Shown piece by piece: positions 27,980-36,300 of a DNA stretch of 64,000 nucleotides. The stretch is taken from positions 2,153,001 through 2,217,000 of the forward strand of contig NZ_JACHMI010000001.1 of NCBI RefSeq assembly GCF_014207985.1, written 5' to 3'. This stretch comes from Nonomuraea rubra. Lineage in GTDB: Bacteria; Actinomycetota; Actinomycetes; Streptosporangiales; Streptosporangiaceae. Position 1 is the first letter of the stretch; every line of letters starts with the position of its first letter. Position numbers and translations under genes: made by a program. The notes below the pieces were generated by a model. The model had not been told where the DNA came from. It ran no database searches and saw nothing but the letters and a program-made list of their open reading frames with translations.

Positions 27980-29227
27980 GTGAAGTCCGAAGACGTCGTG
28001 TCCCTGCTGTTCGGCCTGGCGCTGATATTCGTGGTCAGCCAATTGCTCGGGGCCCTTGCCCGCCGCCTGGACGTGCCCGCGGTCATCGGCGAGATCGTCG
28101 CCGGCATTCTCATCGGCCCGACGTTCTTCCACGGCTGGGTCGCCGACACGCTGTTCCCGGACGGAATTCGGCCCATGCTCAGCGCCCTGGCCAACCTCGG
28201 GGTCGCGTTGTTCATGTTCCTGGTAGGGCTGGAGCTCGACCGGCGGGTCATCGGCCGCGAGGGCCGGGCCGTGGTGTCCGTCTCGATCGGCTCGGTCGTG
28301 GTGCCCTTCGGCCTGGGCGCGCTGCTGGCACTCTGGCTGAGCGGCGGGCACCCGGGCGGGACCGGGTTCGTCCTGTTCATGGGCACCGCGATGGCGGTGA
28401 CCGCCTTCCCGGTGCTGGCCAGGATCATCGCCGACAGGAACCTGGGCAGGACCAGGGTCGGCGGGCTGGCCCTGGCCTCGGCCGCGGTCGGCGACGTGGT
28501 CGCCTGGACGCTGCTGGCGGTCATCCTGGCCTGGCGCGGAGCGGGCGGGCACCCCTGGCTGCTCGCCCTGGCCCTGCCCTACCTGGCTCTCATGGCCACC
28601 GTCGTGCCGCGCTTGATGACGCGGCTGCTGGCGCGGGCCAGGGGCGCGTCGCGGCTGGCCATCGTGGTGGTCGGCGTGCTCGTGTCGGGCGGCGTGACCG
28701 AGTGGATCGGGCTGCACTTCATCTTCGGGGCGTTCCTGTTCGGCCTGATCATGCCCCGCCAGGAGGAACTGCGCAGGGACCTGGACGTGCGCGTGGGGCA
28801 ACTGGCCATGCTGCTGTTACCGGTCTACTTCGTGGTGGCCGGGTTCAAGGTGGATCTGTCGGGGCTCGACGCCTCCGGGCTGCTGGAGCTCGCGCTGATC
28901 CTGCTGGTGGCGATGGGCGGCAAGCTGGCGGGCGTCTACGGCGCGGCCAGGCTGGTCCGCCTGGACCGGCGCTCGTCCTTCGCCCTGGCCACGCTGATGA
29001 ACACCCGAGGGCTCACCGAGCTGGTGCTGCTCACGATCGGGCTGCAGGTCGGGCTGCTGGACGGCCGGCTGTACTCGCTGATGGTCGCGATGGCCGTGAT
29101 CACGACCGTGGCCTGCGGGCCGCTGCTGAAACTGGTCGAGCCGGCGAAGGCCGGCCGTCCACGGCCCGGCCGGGCTGCGCCTGGCCGCTGGTCCGGGTCA
29201 ACCGGAGATATCGATTCCCGCCTTTAG
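27980..29227 (+). CDS. Cation/proton antiporter, CPA2 family
   Basis: A 415-residue inner-membrane exchanger with about 12 hydrophobic helices. It would swap Na+ or K+ for protons. The opening helices (VVSLLFGLALIFVVSQLLGAL, VPAVIGEIVAGILIGPTFF) and the phrase ALFMFLVGLELD are typical of KefB/NapA-like CPA2 carriers; MNTRGLTELVLLTIGL is the conserved late helix. GTG 27980 has GGAGG at good distance. There is no C-terminal TrkA/RCK regulatory domain. It runs in the same direction as the sugar locus but ends before that locus's promoter, so it is probably independent. Confidence 0.9.
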   Translation: MKSEDVVSLLFGLALIFVVSQLLGALARRLDVPAVIGEIVAGILIGPTFFHGWVADTLFPDGIRPMLSALANLGVALFMFLVGLELDRRVIGREGRAVVSVSIGSVVVPFGLGALLALWLSGGHPGGTGFVLFMGTAMAVTAFPVLARIIADRNLGRTRVGGLALASAAVGDVVAWTLLAVILAWRGAGGHPWLLALALPYLALMATVVPRLMTRLLARARGASRLAIVVVGVLVSGGVTEWIGLHFIFGAFLFGLIMPRQEELRRDLDVRVGQLAMLLLPVYFVVAGFKVDLSGLDASGLLELALILLVAMGGKLAGVYGAARLVRLDRRSSFALATLMNTRGLTELVLLTIGLQVGLLDGRLYSLMVAMAVITTVACGPLLKLVEPAKAGRPRPGRAAPGRWSGSTGDIDSRL

Positions 29228-29247
29228 CAAGCTGTAACAGCATCTTC

Positions 29248-29295
29248 TTGACCTGGGCCATGCCGACTCCTACATTCTTGAGAAATCGATTGCTC
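29248..29295 (+). promoter_or_regulatory. Promoter P1 with LacI-type operator, upstream of the binding protein operon
   Basis: TTGACC (29248-29253), 17-nt spacer, TACATT (29271-29276), then the near-palindrome GAGAAATCGATTGCTC (29280-29295) covering the expected start point. The same operator and geometry recur at 44740-44789, and related sites occur at 33591 and 34821. The central AATCGATT is typical of LacI-family operators, and two LacI genes lie in the block. Confidence 0.8.
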
Positions 29296-29327
29296 GCCCC
29301 TGAGCTCTCAACATCAGGAGGATGGTT

Positions 29328-30683
29328 ATGTCGGCCTTCGAGAGGGTGACCCGCCGCTCGCTGCTGCGTGGCGGAGCCGTCGTGTTAGGTTCGGCCATGG
29401 CGGCGCCGCTGCTGTCAGCGTGTGGGGGCGGGGGTAACGGCGGCAGCTCCTCCGCGAAGGAGCTGACGTTCTGGAACTTCTACGGACCCAACCCGCAGGC
29501 GAACGCCCAGAGCAAGTGGTTCACCGATCTGGTGGCGGCCTGGAACGCCAACAACGACGTCAAGATCAAGCTGCACTACCTCCCGGTGTCGGAGTACCTG
29601 GCCGGCACGGCGCTGCAGACCGCGTTCTCCGCGGGCGAGGGGCCGGACATCTTCCTGCTCAGCCCGGGCGACTTCCTCCGCTACTACAACGGGGGCGTGC
29701 TGGCCGACCTCACGCCGCACATGAAGCCGGAGCAGATCGCCGACTTCGACAAGGGCGTGCTGGGCACCCGCATGGTCGACGGCAAGGTCTACGGCCTGCC
29801 CATGGAGGCCGAGCCGCTGGCGATGTTCTACAGCGTCGAGGCGTTCGAGCAGGCCAAGCTGTCGGAGGGTGACCTCCCCAAGACGTGGGACCAGCTGCTG
29901 GACGTGGCCGCCAAGACCACCACCGGCGAGCGGTTCGGCGTGCTGTTCGAGACCATCCCCGGCTACTACCAGAACTTCACCTGGTACCCGTTCATGTGGA
30001 TGGGCGGCGGCTCGGCGGTGCCGGAGAACGGCGGCGCGGGCTTCAACGCGCCGGCCGTGCACAACGCGCTGAAGCTGTGGCAGGACGCGGTCAACAGCAA
30101 GGTCGCGCCGCGCAAGCCCCAGGGCGACGGCGCGGGCAACCTGCCGGCGAACCTGGCCAGCGGGTACGTGGCCATGCAGCAGAGCGGCATCTGGGCCGTG
30201 TCGGCGATGGCGACGGAGAAGAAGGACTACAAGTACGGCGTCTTCCCGCTGCCGACGCCGGACGGCGGCACGTACACGACCGACATCGGCGGCTGGGCCT
30301 TCGTGGCGAACGCCAAGGGCGCCAACCCCGAGGCGGCGGCCAAGTTCATCGCCTGGGCGCTGGGCGCGACCGACGCCGAGGGCGTCGAGCGCGGCCGGCA
30401 GTGGAACACGGTCGTCAAGACGAACCTGCCCGCCCGCAAGTCCGTCCAGGAGGCGGCCAAGTCGGCGGGGGCGTTCGACACGCCGGAGCTGAAGATCTTC
30501 ATGGAGCGGATCGTGCCCGGCGGGCGGGGCGAGCCGCGCTACACCCCCGAGGTGTACAAGGCGGTCTCGGACGCCATCCAGGCCGCCCAGCTCGGCGGGG
30601 TCGACGCGGCGCAGGCCGCGGCCGACGCCGCCGGGAAGATCGACACGTTCCTGAAGGGCTACAAGGGTGCGCCCATGTTGTGA
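29328..30683 (+). CDS. Sugar ABC transporter substrate-binding lipoprotein (CUT1 type)
   Basis: A 451-residue extracellular binding protein. Start ATG 29328 is 6 nt after AGGAGG; ATG 29322 abuts it. The signal has a twin-Arg-like start (TRRSLLRGG) and lipobox LSAC with Cys32. The mature part (ELTFWNFYGP..., EGPDIFLLSPGDFLRYYNGG, GKVYGLPMEAEPLAMFY, GGWAFVANAKGANPEAAAKF) is typical of MalE-like carriers for oligosaccharides. It is the first gene of an operon with two permeases and a GH172 enzyme. Inference: it captures arabinan- or fructan-derived oligosaccharides. Confidence 0.92.
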   Translation: MSAFERVTRRSLLRGGAVVLGSAMAAPLLSACGGGGNGGSSSAKELTFWNFYGPNPQANAQSKWFTDLVAAWNANNDVKIKLHYLPVSEYLAGTALQTAFSAGEGPDIFLLSPGDFLRYYNGGVLADLTPHMKPEQIADFDKGVLGTRMVDGKVYGLPMEAEPLAMFYSVEAFEQAKLSEGDLPKTWDQLLDVAAKTTTGERFGVLFETIPGYYQNFTWYPFMWMGGGSAVPENGGAGFNAPAVHNALKLWQDAVNSKVAPRKPQGDGAGNLPANLASGYVAMQQSGIWAVSAMATEKKDYKYGVFPLPTPDGGTYTTDIGGWAFVANAKGANPEAAAKFIAWALGATDAEGVERGRQWNTVVKTNLPARKSVQEAAKSAGAFDTPELKIFMERIVPGGRGEPRYTPEVYKAVSDAIQAAQLGGVDAAQAAADAAGKIDTFLKGYKGAPML

Positions 30684-30711
30684 CCGCGGCGTCGTCCCGG
30701 CGTCCCCGCCC

Positions 30712-30733
30712 GTACGGCGGGCGGGCGCCGTAC
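30712..30733 (+). other. Intercistronic hairpin
   Basis: GTACGGCG (30712-30719) pairs with CGCCGTAC (30726-30733) across a 6-nt loop in the 76-nt gap after the binding protein gene. Such hairpins often stabilise the binding-protein mRNA or partly attenuate the downstream permeases. Confidence 0.5.
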
Positions 30734-30759
30734 CCCCCAACGGAGAAAGGCGATAAGCA

Positions 30760-31704
30760 ATGGCCACTTTGGTCGACCCGGGCACGGCGGTCAGGAAGCC
30801 GCCGGACGCCGGGGGCCGGGCGTTGAGCCGCCGCAGGCGCGAGGCGCTGGCCGGGTACGCCTTCGTGGCGCCCGACCTGATCGGCCTGATCGTCTTCGTC
30901 GGCCTGCCGATGGTTCTGGCGCTCGGCCTCTCGCTGTTCAGCGCGGACGGGTTCGGCGGCTACACGTTCGCCGGCCTGGACAACTTCAAGCAGATGGCCG
31001 ACGACACCCAGCTCTGGGAGAGCATCAAGGTCACGCTCACCTACATGGTGACGTTCGTGCCGCTCGGGTTCGTCATCAGCCTCGGCCTGGCCCTGCTCGT
31101 GCGCGACCACTTCCCCGGCGTCGGCCTGGTGCGCACGCTGTTCTTCCTGCCGCACGTGATCAGTCTCGTCGTGGTGGGCATCGCCTGGCAGTTCCTGCTG
31201 GTGGACAAGCAGGGCGCGGTGCCCGCGCTGCTGCGGCCGTTCGGGCTGGGGGACGTGTCGTTCCTGGGCAACCCGGCGCTGGCGCTCGGCTCGCTGGTGG
31301 CGATCAGCATCTGGTTCCTGATGGGCTACCAGATGCTGATCCTGCTGGGCGGGCTGAAGGACATCCCGAAGGAGTACGAGGAGGCGGCGCGGGTCGACGG
31401 CGCCTCCGCCTGGCAGCGCTTCCGCCACGTGATCTGGCCGCTGCTGCGCCCGACCAGCTTCTTCGTGCTGGTCAACTCGACCGTCGGCGCGGTGACCGGC
31501 CTGCAGGCCTTCGACCTGGTGTACGTGCTGACCAAGGGCGGCCCGGCGGGCAGCACCTCCACGGTGGTGTTCTACATCTACCAGCAGGCCTTCACCTTCA
31601 ACAACTACGGCTACGCGGCGGCCCTGACCACGGTGGTCGTCGGGTTCCTGGTGGTGGCGACGGGGCTGATGTTCGGCGCCACGAAGGGGGGCCGGTTCGA
31701 ATGA
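30760..31704 (+). CDS. Sugar ABC transporter permease, MalF-type
   Basis: A 314-residue membrane permease with six or so helices and the cytoplasmic EAA loop EYEEAARVDGASAWQRFRHVIWPLL that docks the ATPase. GGAGAAAGG precedes ATG 30760. The hydrophobic opening AGYAFVAPDLIGLIVFVGLPMV is standard for CUT1 permeases. It overlaps the next permease gene by 4 nt. The operon encodes no ATPase, so a shared MsiK-type ATPase from elsewhere in the genome is probably used. Confidence 0.93.
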   Translation: MATLVDPGTAVRKPPDAGGRALSRRRREALAGYAFVAPDLIGLIVFVGLPMVLALGLSLFSADGFGGYTFAGLDNFKQMADDTQLWESIKVTLTYMVTFVPLGFVISLGLALLVRDHFPGVGLVRTLFFLPHVISLVVVGIAWQFLLVDKQGAVPALLRPFGLGDVSFLGNPALALGSLVAISIWFLMGYQMLILLGGLKDIPKEYEEAARVDGASAWQRFRHVIWPLLRPTSFFVLVNSTVGAVTGLQAFDLVYVLTKGGPAGSTSTVVFYIYQQAFTFNNYGYAAALTTVVVGFLVVATGLMFGATKGGRFE

Positions 31705-32498
31705 CGACCAAGCTGCGCGCGCTGACCGGGTACGTGCTGGCCACCATCACGGTGGCGCCGCTGATCTGGCTGCTGGTGGCGGTGCTCAAGCCCGCCGACG
31801 AGCTGTTCCAGGTGGCCCTGCCGAGCAGGATCACCCTGGACAACCTCCTGTACGTGCTCACGCAGGTGCCCATCGGCAGGTACATGCTGAACAGCGCGAT
31901 CGTGTCCGTGGCGGTCACGGCGATCGCGCTCGTGCTGCACTCGATGGCGGCGTACGCGCTGGCCCGGCTGCGGTTCCCCGGGCGGCAGGTGATCTTCTCG
32001 GTGATCGTGTCGACGCTGCTGGTGTCGCTGCCGGTGATCCTCGTGCCGCTGTTCCTGGTGGTCAAGGAGCTGGGGCTGCTGGACACGTACGCGGGGCTCA
32101 TCCTGCCGGCGATCTTCCACGCGTTCGGGATCTTCCTGCTGCGGCAGTACTACCTGTCGATCCCACGGGAGCTGGAGGAGGCCGCCGACCTGGATGGATG
32201 CGGATATTTCCGGCGCTGGTGGCAGGTCGTCCTGCCCCTCAGCCGGCCCATCCTCGCCTCCCTCGCCGTGCTCTTCTTCCTGGCCAACTGGAACGCCTTC
32301 CTCTGGCCGCTGACCGCCACCCGAGACCCCGAACTGCGCATGGTGCAGGTCGGGATCGCCACCCTCCAGGGCCAGTACGGCTCCGCCTGGAACTACATCC
32401 TGGCCGCGACGGTCGTCGCGGCCGTGCCCACCCTGATCGCTTTCGTGATCGGCCAGCGCCGGCTGGTCGAGGCGATCAAGACCTCCGGACTGAAGTAA
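31701..32498 (+). CDS. Sugar ABC transporter permease, MalG-type
   Basis: A 265-residue second permease, partner of the MalF-type subunit. It begins with ATGA overlap onto the previous gene. EAA loop: ELEEAADLDGCGYFRRWWQVVLPL. It is slightly short at the N-terminus but has the full helix set (TVAPLIWLLVAVLKP, SLPVILVPLFLVVKEL, FFLANWNAFLWPLTA). It is followed after 4 nt by the GH172 gene, which ties import of the oligosaccharide to its cytoplasmic cleavage. Confidence 0.93.
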   Translation: MTTKLRALTGYVLATITVAPLIWLLVAVLKPADELFQVALPSRITLDNLLYVLTQVPIGRYMLNSAIVSVAVTAIALVLHSMAAYALARLRFPGRQVIFSVIVSTLLVSLPVILVPLFLVVKELGLLDTYAGLILPAIFHAFGIFLLRQYYLSIPRELEEAADLDGCGYFRRWWQVVLPLSRPILASLAVLFFLANWNAFLWPLTATRDPELRMVQVGIATLQGQYGSAWNYILAATVVAAVPTLIAFVIGQRRLVEAIKTSGLK

Positions 32499-32502
32499 GG
32501 AT

Positions 32503-33591
32503 ATGAACGGCATGACCTATGGCCAGTACGGCAGCAGCCTGCGCGACCTGCCCCGCCTCCGCACCTCCAGGCGCAAGCGCGTCAGCAGCTACGACCGCAC
32601 GGGCGGCAACGAGGACCGGCTGACCGTCCAGGCCGGCACCACCGTCACCCTCGCGGACATCGAGGGCCCCGGGTCGATCAACCACATCTGGTGCACCGTG
32701 GCGCTGCCGATGAAGGACGTGCCGGACGCGGTGGACGTCGACTACCTGCGCAGGCTCGTCCTGAAGATCACCTGGGACGACCAGGAGCACCCCAGCGTGC
32801 TGGTGCCGCTCGGCGACTTCTTCGGCATGGGCCACGCGAAGACGGCGAACTTCGTCTCCGCGCCGCTGCAGATGAGCCCGCAGGACGGCAAGGGCTTCAA
32901 CTCGTGGTTCCACATGCCGTTCGCGAGCCGGGCGAAGGTGGAGCTGATCAGCGAGCTGTCGCAGGAGCCGGTGTTCTTCTACTACTACATCGACTACGAG
33001 TTGTTCGACTCCCCGGCTGACGACCTCGGTTACTTCCACGCCCAGTGGCGGCGCGAGCGCCCGACGGACGGCGTCGAGCAGGGCTCCCAGAGCAACCGCG
33101 AGTACCAGGTCGAGGGCATCAACGACACCGGCGACGGCAACTACGTCATCCTGGAGGCCGAGGGCCGTGGCCACTATGTGGGCTGCGTGCTCAACATCCG
33201 GAACCTGCGCGAGACCAGCGACTGGAACTGGTACGGCGAGGGCGACGACATGATCTTCATCGACGGCGAGCAGTTCCCGCCGTCGCTGCACGGCACCGGC
33301 ACCGAGGACTACTTCAACACCGCCTGGTGCCCGACGCAGACGTACCACGCGCCGTACCACGGGATCACCCTGCCGGGCGGGGACAACTGGAGCGGGGAGA
33401 TCTCCCTCTACCGCTTCCACGTCGAGGACCCGGTCACCTTCACCGAGTCGATCCGGGTGACGATCGAGCACGGTCACGCCAACAAGCGCTCGGACGACTT
33501 CTCGTCGGTGGCGTACTGGTACCAGACCCTGCCGTCGAGGCCGTTCGGGCTCGCGCCGGTGGAGGAGCGGCTGCCCTTCCCCTCCCAGTAA
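32503..33591 (+). CDS. Cytoplasmic GH172 (DUF2961) glycoside hydrolase
   Basis: A 362-residue protein without signal peptide. The DUF2961/GH172 hallmarks are all there: SSYDRTGGNEDR, DIEGPGSINHIWCTV, LGDFFGMGH, NSWFHMPFA, YIDYELF, LHGTGTEDYFNTAW and the late SVAYWYQ. GH172 enzymes cleave alpha-D-arabinofuranosides and alpha-D-fructofuranosides. Some family members form difructose dianhydride. It is the last gene of the CUT1 transporter operon (AAGGATATG start region), so its substrate is likely an imported oligosaccharide. It is one of three DUF2961 proteins in the block and the only intracellular one. Confidence 0.9.
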   Translation: MNGMTYGQYGSSLRDLPRLRTSRRKRVSSYDRTGGNEDRLTVQAGTTVTLADIEGPGSINHIWCTVALPMKDVPDAVDVDYLRRLVLKITWDDQEHPSVLVPLGDFFGMGHAKTANFVSAPLQMSPQDGKGFNSWFHMPFASRAKVELISELSQEPVFFYYYIDYELFDSPADDLGYFHAQWRRERPTDGVEQGSQSNREYQVEGINDTGDGNYVILEAEGRGHYVGCVLNIRNLRETSDWNWYGEGDDMIFIDGEQFPPSLHGTGTEDYFNTAWCPTQTYHAPYHGITLPGGDNWSGEISLYRFHVEDPVTFTESIRVTIEHGHANKRSDDFSSVAYWYQTLPSRPFGLAPVEERLPFPSQ

Positions 33592-33606
33592 GGTAATCGA
33601 TTTCCA
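33591..33606. promoter_or_regulatory. LacI-type operator upstream of the first lacI-like gene
   Basis: AGGTAATCGATTTCCA (33591-33606) keeps the core AATCGATT of the other sites. It overlaps the stop of the GH172 gene and lies 63 nt before the LacI start, which suggests autoregulation. It is weaker than the sites at 29280, 34821 and 44774 because the outer bases diverge. Confidence 0.55.
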
Positions 33607-33625
33607 GGCGGGCTAGAATCCCGCC
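33607..33625. other. Short hairpin with a possible -10 in its loop
   Basis: GGCGGG (33607-33612) pairs with CCCGCC (33620-33625). The loop CTAGAAT contains TAGAAT, a good -10 match. The element may terminate the transporter operon, or may instead be the lacI promoter with the operator at 33591 over its -35 region. The sequence alone does not decide. Confidence 0.4.
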
Positions 33626-33668
33626 CGGATCAGTTACCGCGGTTTGCCTGCCACTAGATGGGACGAGT

Positions 33669-34670
33669 TTGCTCAAAATTCAAGATGTCGCGCGGCATGC
33701 GGGGGTCTCCGCCGCGACCGTCTCACGCGTGCTCAACGGCCGTTCCACGGTCAATCCGGAGCTGGCGGCACGCGTGCACGCCGCGGTCCGGGAGCTGGGA
33801 TACCGGCCCAACGGCGTGGCGCGCAATCTCCGGCGCAGGCAGACGACGCTCTGGGCGGTGCTGATCTCCGACGTCGGCAACCCGTTCTTCACCTCGCTCG
33901 TGCGCGGCGTGGAGGACGGGGGCCGGCAGTTCGGCTACTCCGTCGTGCTGTGCAACACCGACGAGAACCGGGCCAGGGAGGCCGAGTACATCGCGGTCGC
34001 CCTGGCCGACAACATGGCCGGCGTGATCATCTCCCCGGCGGACGACAACACCGACATAAGCGCTCTGGTCGCGGCGGGCACCGCCGTGGTGACGATCGAC
34101 CGTGAGCTGGCCGAGACCGAGGTCGACGCCGTCATGGTGGACAACGAGAAGGGCGCCGAGATGGCGACCGGCCACCTGCTGGAGTCCGGCTACCGGCGCA
34201 TCGCCTGCATCACCGGGCCGCGCCGCATGTCCACGGCCATGCAGCGGTTGCGCGGCTACCAGCGCGCGCTGCGCTCCGCCGGCCTGCCGCAGGACCGCGC
34301 CCTGATCCGCCACGCCGACTTCCGCGAGGAGGGCGGCTACTCCGCCATGGCCTCCCTGCTCGACGAGGGCGTGGAGATCGACGCCATCTTCGCCGCCAAC
34401 AACCTCATGACCGTGGGCGCCGTGGAGTGCCTGACCGAGCGCGGCGTGCCCATCCCCGACCGGGTCGGCGTGATCGGCTTCGACGACATCCCCTGGGCCC
34501 GCCTGTTCCGCCCCGGGCTGAGCACGGTCCGCCAGCCCACGTACGAGCTGGGCCGCGCCGCCGCCCAGCTCCTGGCCGACCGCATCGACAACCCCGCCCG
34601 CCCCACCGCGCGCCTGGTCCTGCAGACCGAACTCCATCCCCGGGAGAGCTCCCGCACCCGCACGAGCTGA
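33669..34670 (+). CDS. LacI-family transcriptional regulator, copy 1
   Basis: A 333-residue repressor. The helix-turn-helix and hinge are KIQDVARHAGVSAATVSRV and RPNGVARNLRRRQT. A periplasmic-binding-protein-like sugar domain follows (NPFFTSLVRG, AGVIISPADD, IGFDDIPWARLF, RQPTYELG). It starts at TTG 33669 after GGGACGAG; no better start exists. Copy 2 at 43667 has a nearly identical recognition helix and hinge, so both should bind the same AATCGATT operators. The inducer is probably a sugar released by the GH172 enzymes. Confidence 0.92.
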   Translation: MLKIQDVARHAGVSAATVSRVLNGRSTVNPELAARVHAAVRELGYRPNGVARNLRRRQTTLWAVLISDVGNPFFTSLVRGVEDGGRQFGYSVVLCNTDENRAREAEYIAVALADNMAGVIISPADDNTDISALVAAGTAVVTIDRELAETEVDAVMVDNEKGAEMATGHLLESGYRRIACITGPRRMSTAMQRLRGYQRALRSAGLPQDRALIRHADFREEGGYSAMASLLDEGVEIDAIFAANNLMTVGAVECLTERGVPIPDRVGVIGFDDIPWARLFRPGLSTVRQPTYELGRAAAQLLADRIDNPARPTARLVLQTELHPRESSRTRTS

Positions 34671-34690
34671 CCCCGCCCGCAGACCTGTGG

Positions 34691-34718
34691 CCTGCCTGCC
34701 CGGCACCGGGCGGGCGGG
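34691..34718. terminator. Terminator hairpin after the first lacI-like gene
   Basis: CCTGCCTGCCCG (34691-34702) pairs with CGGGCGGGCGGG (34707-34718), a 12-bp stem with two G-U pairs and a 4-nt loop, 20 nt after the stop codon. Confidence 0.65.
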
Positions 34719-34790
34719 CCATCGGTCGTGCGGCGACGAGCGCACCGTACGAGACCGGGCGCCGTTGCCATTCTGTGATGTGATCCGGCA

Positions 34791-34851
34791 TTGACGGTCC
34801 CCAGGGTCCGATCTAGCTTGGGGAAATCGATTTCTAAGTAATCGATTTCTC
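34791..34851 (+). promoter_or_regulatory. Promoter P2 with two overlapping LacI-type operators
   Basis: TTGACG (34791-34796), 17-nt spacer, TAGCTT (34814-34819), then operator A GGGAAATCGATTTCTA (34821-34836; contains the perfect palindrome GAAATCGATTTC) and operator B AAGTAATCGATTTCTC (34836-34851), with centres 15 nt apart. The doubled site predicts the tightest control of the three promoters. It drives the six-gene operon from 34882. Confidence 0.8.
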
Positions 34852-34881
34852 AGCGAGCATGCTTTCTGGAGGTCAACGACC

Positions 34882-36300
34882 GTGGCACGCATCGGAGTCC
34901 TGAGCATCTCGGACGGGCGAGACTTCGTCGCCCGCGATCTCGTGGACCACATCAACGCCGCCACCACCACCCTGGCGGAGGCGTTGCGGAAGGAGGGCCA
35001 CGAGGTGATCGTGGCCCCGGAGATCGTGTGGACCAACGAGCTGGCCACCTCGCAGGCCCGCCGGCTCGCCGACCAGCGCCCCGACCTGACGATCTTCAAC
35101 TACGCCGTCTGGGCCTTCCCGCACTTCACCATGCTGGCCGCCGAGTCCACCCCCGGCCCGCTGCTGCTCATGGCCAACATCGACCCCGCCCAGCCCGGCA
35201 TGGTCGGCATGCTGGCCGGCGGCGGCGCGCTGGACCAGATCGGCCGCGTGCACGCCCGCGCCTGGGGCGACATCGAGGACGCCGACGTCAGGAGCCGGGT
35301 GCTGACCGAGGTCCGGGCCGCGCAGGCCGTCCGGGGGCTGCGCGGCTCGACGTTCGGCCGGATCGGCGGGCGCCCGATGGGCATGTACACGGCGGTCGCC
35401 AACGCCGACCAGTGGATGAAGACCTTCGGCGTGGACGTCGAGGAGATCGACCAGTGGGAGATCGTCCGCCGCAGCGAGCACGCCTCCCAGGCCCGCGTCA
35501 CCGAGGCCCGCCAGTGGCTGGAGGCCAAGGGCAACGTGCACTACGACGGCAAGCAGCTGACGCCCGAGCTCTTCGAGCGCCAGATCCGTACGTACTACGC
35601 GATGCGCGAGCTCATCGACGAGTGGAACCTGGACTTCTCCGGCATCAAGGGGCAGCCGGAGCTGACCACCCACTTCTGCACGATGGACCTGGCCGAGGCG
35701 TTCCTCAACGACCCGTACGACTGGGAGGGCCCGAAGCAGACGCACGTCTGCGCGACCGAGGCCGACATGGACGGCGCGCTGACCATGCAGATACTCAAGC
35801 TGCTGAGCGGCGACCCGGTGCTGTTCGCCGACGTCCGGCACTACCACGCCGACAAGGACGTCTGGGACCTGGCCAACTCCGGCCAGCACGCCACCTGGTA
35901 CGCCGCCCGCTCCGACGACCCGGCCGAGAACCTCGCCAGGACCCACTTCTACCCCGAGGTGTTCTTCTTCCCGGCCGGCGGCGCCAGCGTGCACCACCTG
36001 GCCGCGCCCGGCGCCGCCACGTTCGCCCGCCTGACCCGCCGCGACGGCACGTACCGCATGCACGTGATGCGCGGCGACTTCGAGCTGTACGACGACGCCA
36101 CCAACGAGGCGATGGCCCGGCAGTCGACGTTCGAGTGGCCGCACGCGTTCACCAGGCTGCACGTGCCGGCGACGGAGTTCCTGAGCCGGTTCGGCTCCAA
36201 CCACATCCACGCCGTGCCCGGTGACTACGTCACCGAGCTGGAGGCGGTCTGCAAGCAGCTCGGTGTCGAGTTCGAAGGGTTCGGGGATGTCGCGCGCTAG
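34882..36300 (+). CDS. L-fucose/L-arabinose isomerase-family ketol isomerase
   Basis: A 472-residue aldose-ketose isomerase of the fucose/arabinose family. It starts with GTG 34882 after a GGAGG at 34869. The opening [19 protein letters not shown] and the C-terminal block ([29 protein letters not shown]) fit the FucI-like fold; [11 protein letters not shown] and [14 protein letters not shown] belong to the substrate region with candidate metal ligands. L-fucose and D-arabinose share configuration at C2-C4, so such enzymes often turn D-arabinose into D-ribulose. No aldolase for fuculose phosphate is present and an FGGY kinase is, so a pentose route is the better fit. It is first in an operon with a secreted GH172, a CUT2 importer and the kinase. 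Confidence 0.85.
   Translation: MARIGVLSISDGRDFVARDLVDHINAATTTLAEALRKEGHEVIVAPEIVWTNELATSQARRLADQRPDLTIFNYAVWAFPHFTMLAAESTPGPLLLMANIDPAQPGMVGMLAGGGALDQIGRVHARAWGDIEDADVRSRVLTEVRAAQAVRGLRGSTFGRIGGRPMGMYTAVANADQWMKTFGVDVEEIDQWEIVRRSEHASQARVTEARQWLEAKGNVHYDGKQLTPELFERQIRTYYAMRELIDEWNLDFSGIKGQPELTTHFCTMDLAEAFLNDPYDWEGPKQTHVCATEADMDGALTMQILKLLSGDPVLFADVRHYHADKDVWDLANSGQHATWYAARSDDPAENLARTHFYPEVFFFPAGGASVHHLAAPGAATFARLTRRDGTYRMHVMRGDFELYDDATNEAMARQSTFEWPHAFTRLHVPATEFLSRFGSNHIHAVPGDYVTELEAVCKQLGVEFEGFGDVAR

Noticed and set aside
29205..29220. Further LacI-type site GAGATATCGATTCCCG at the end of the antiporter gene
   Set aside because: Only the ATCGATT core is kept, it lies inside coding sequence, and no promoter follows at the right distance.
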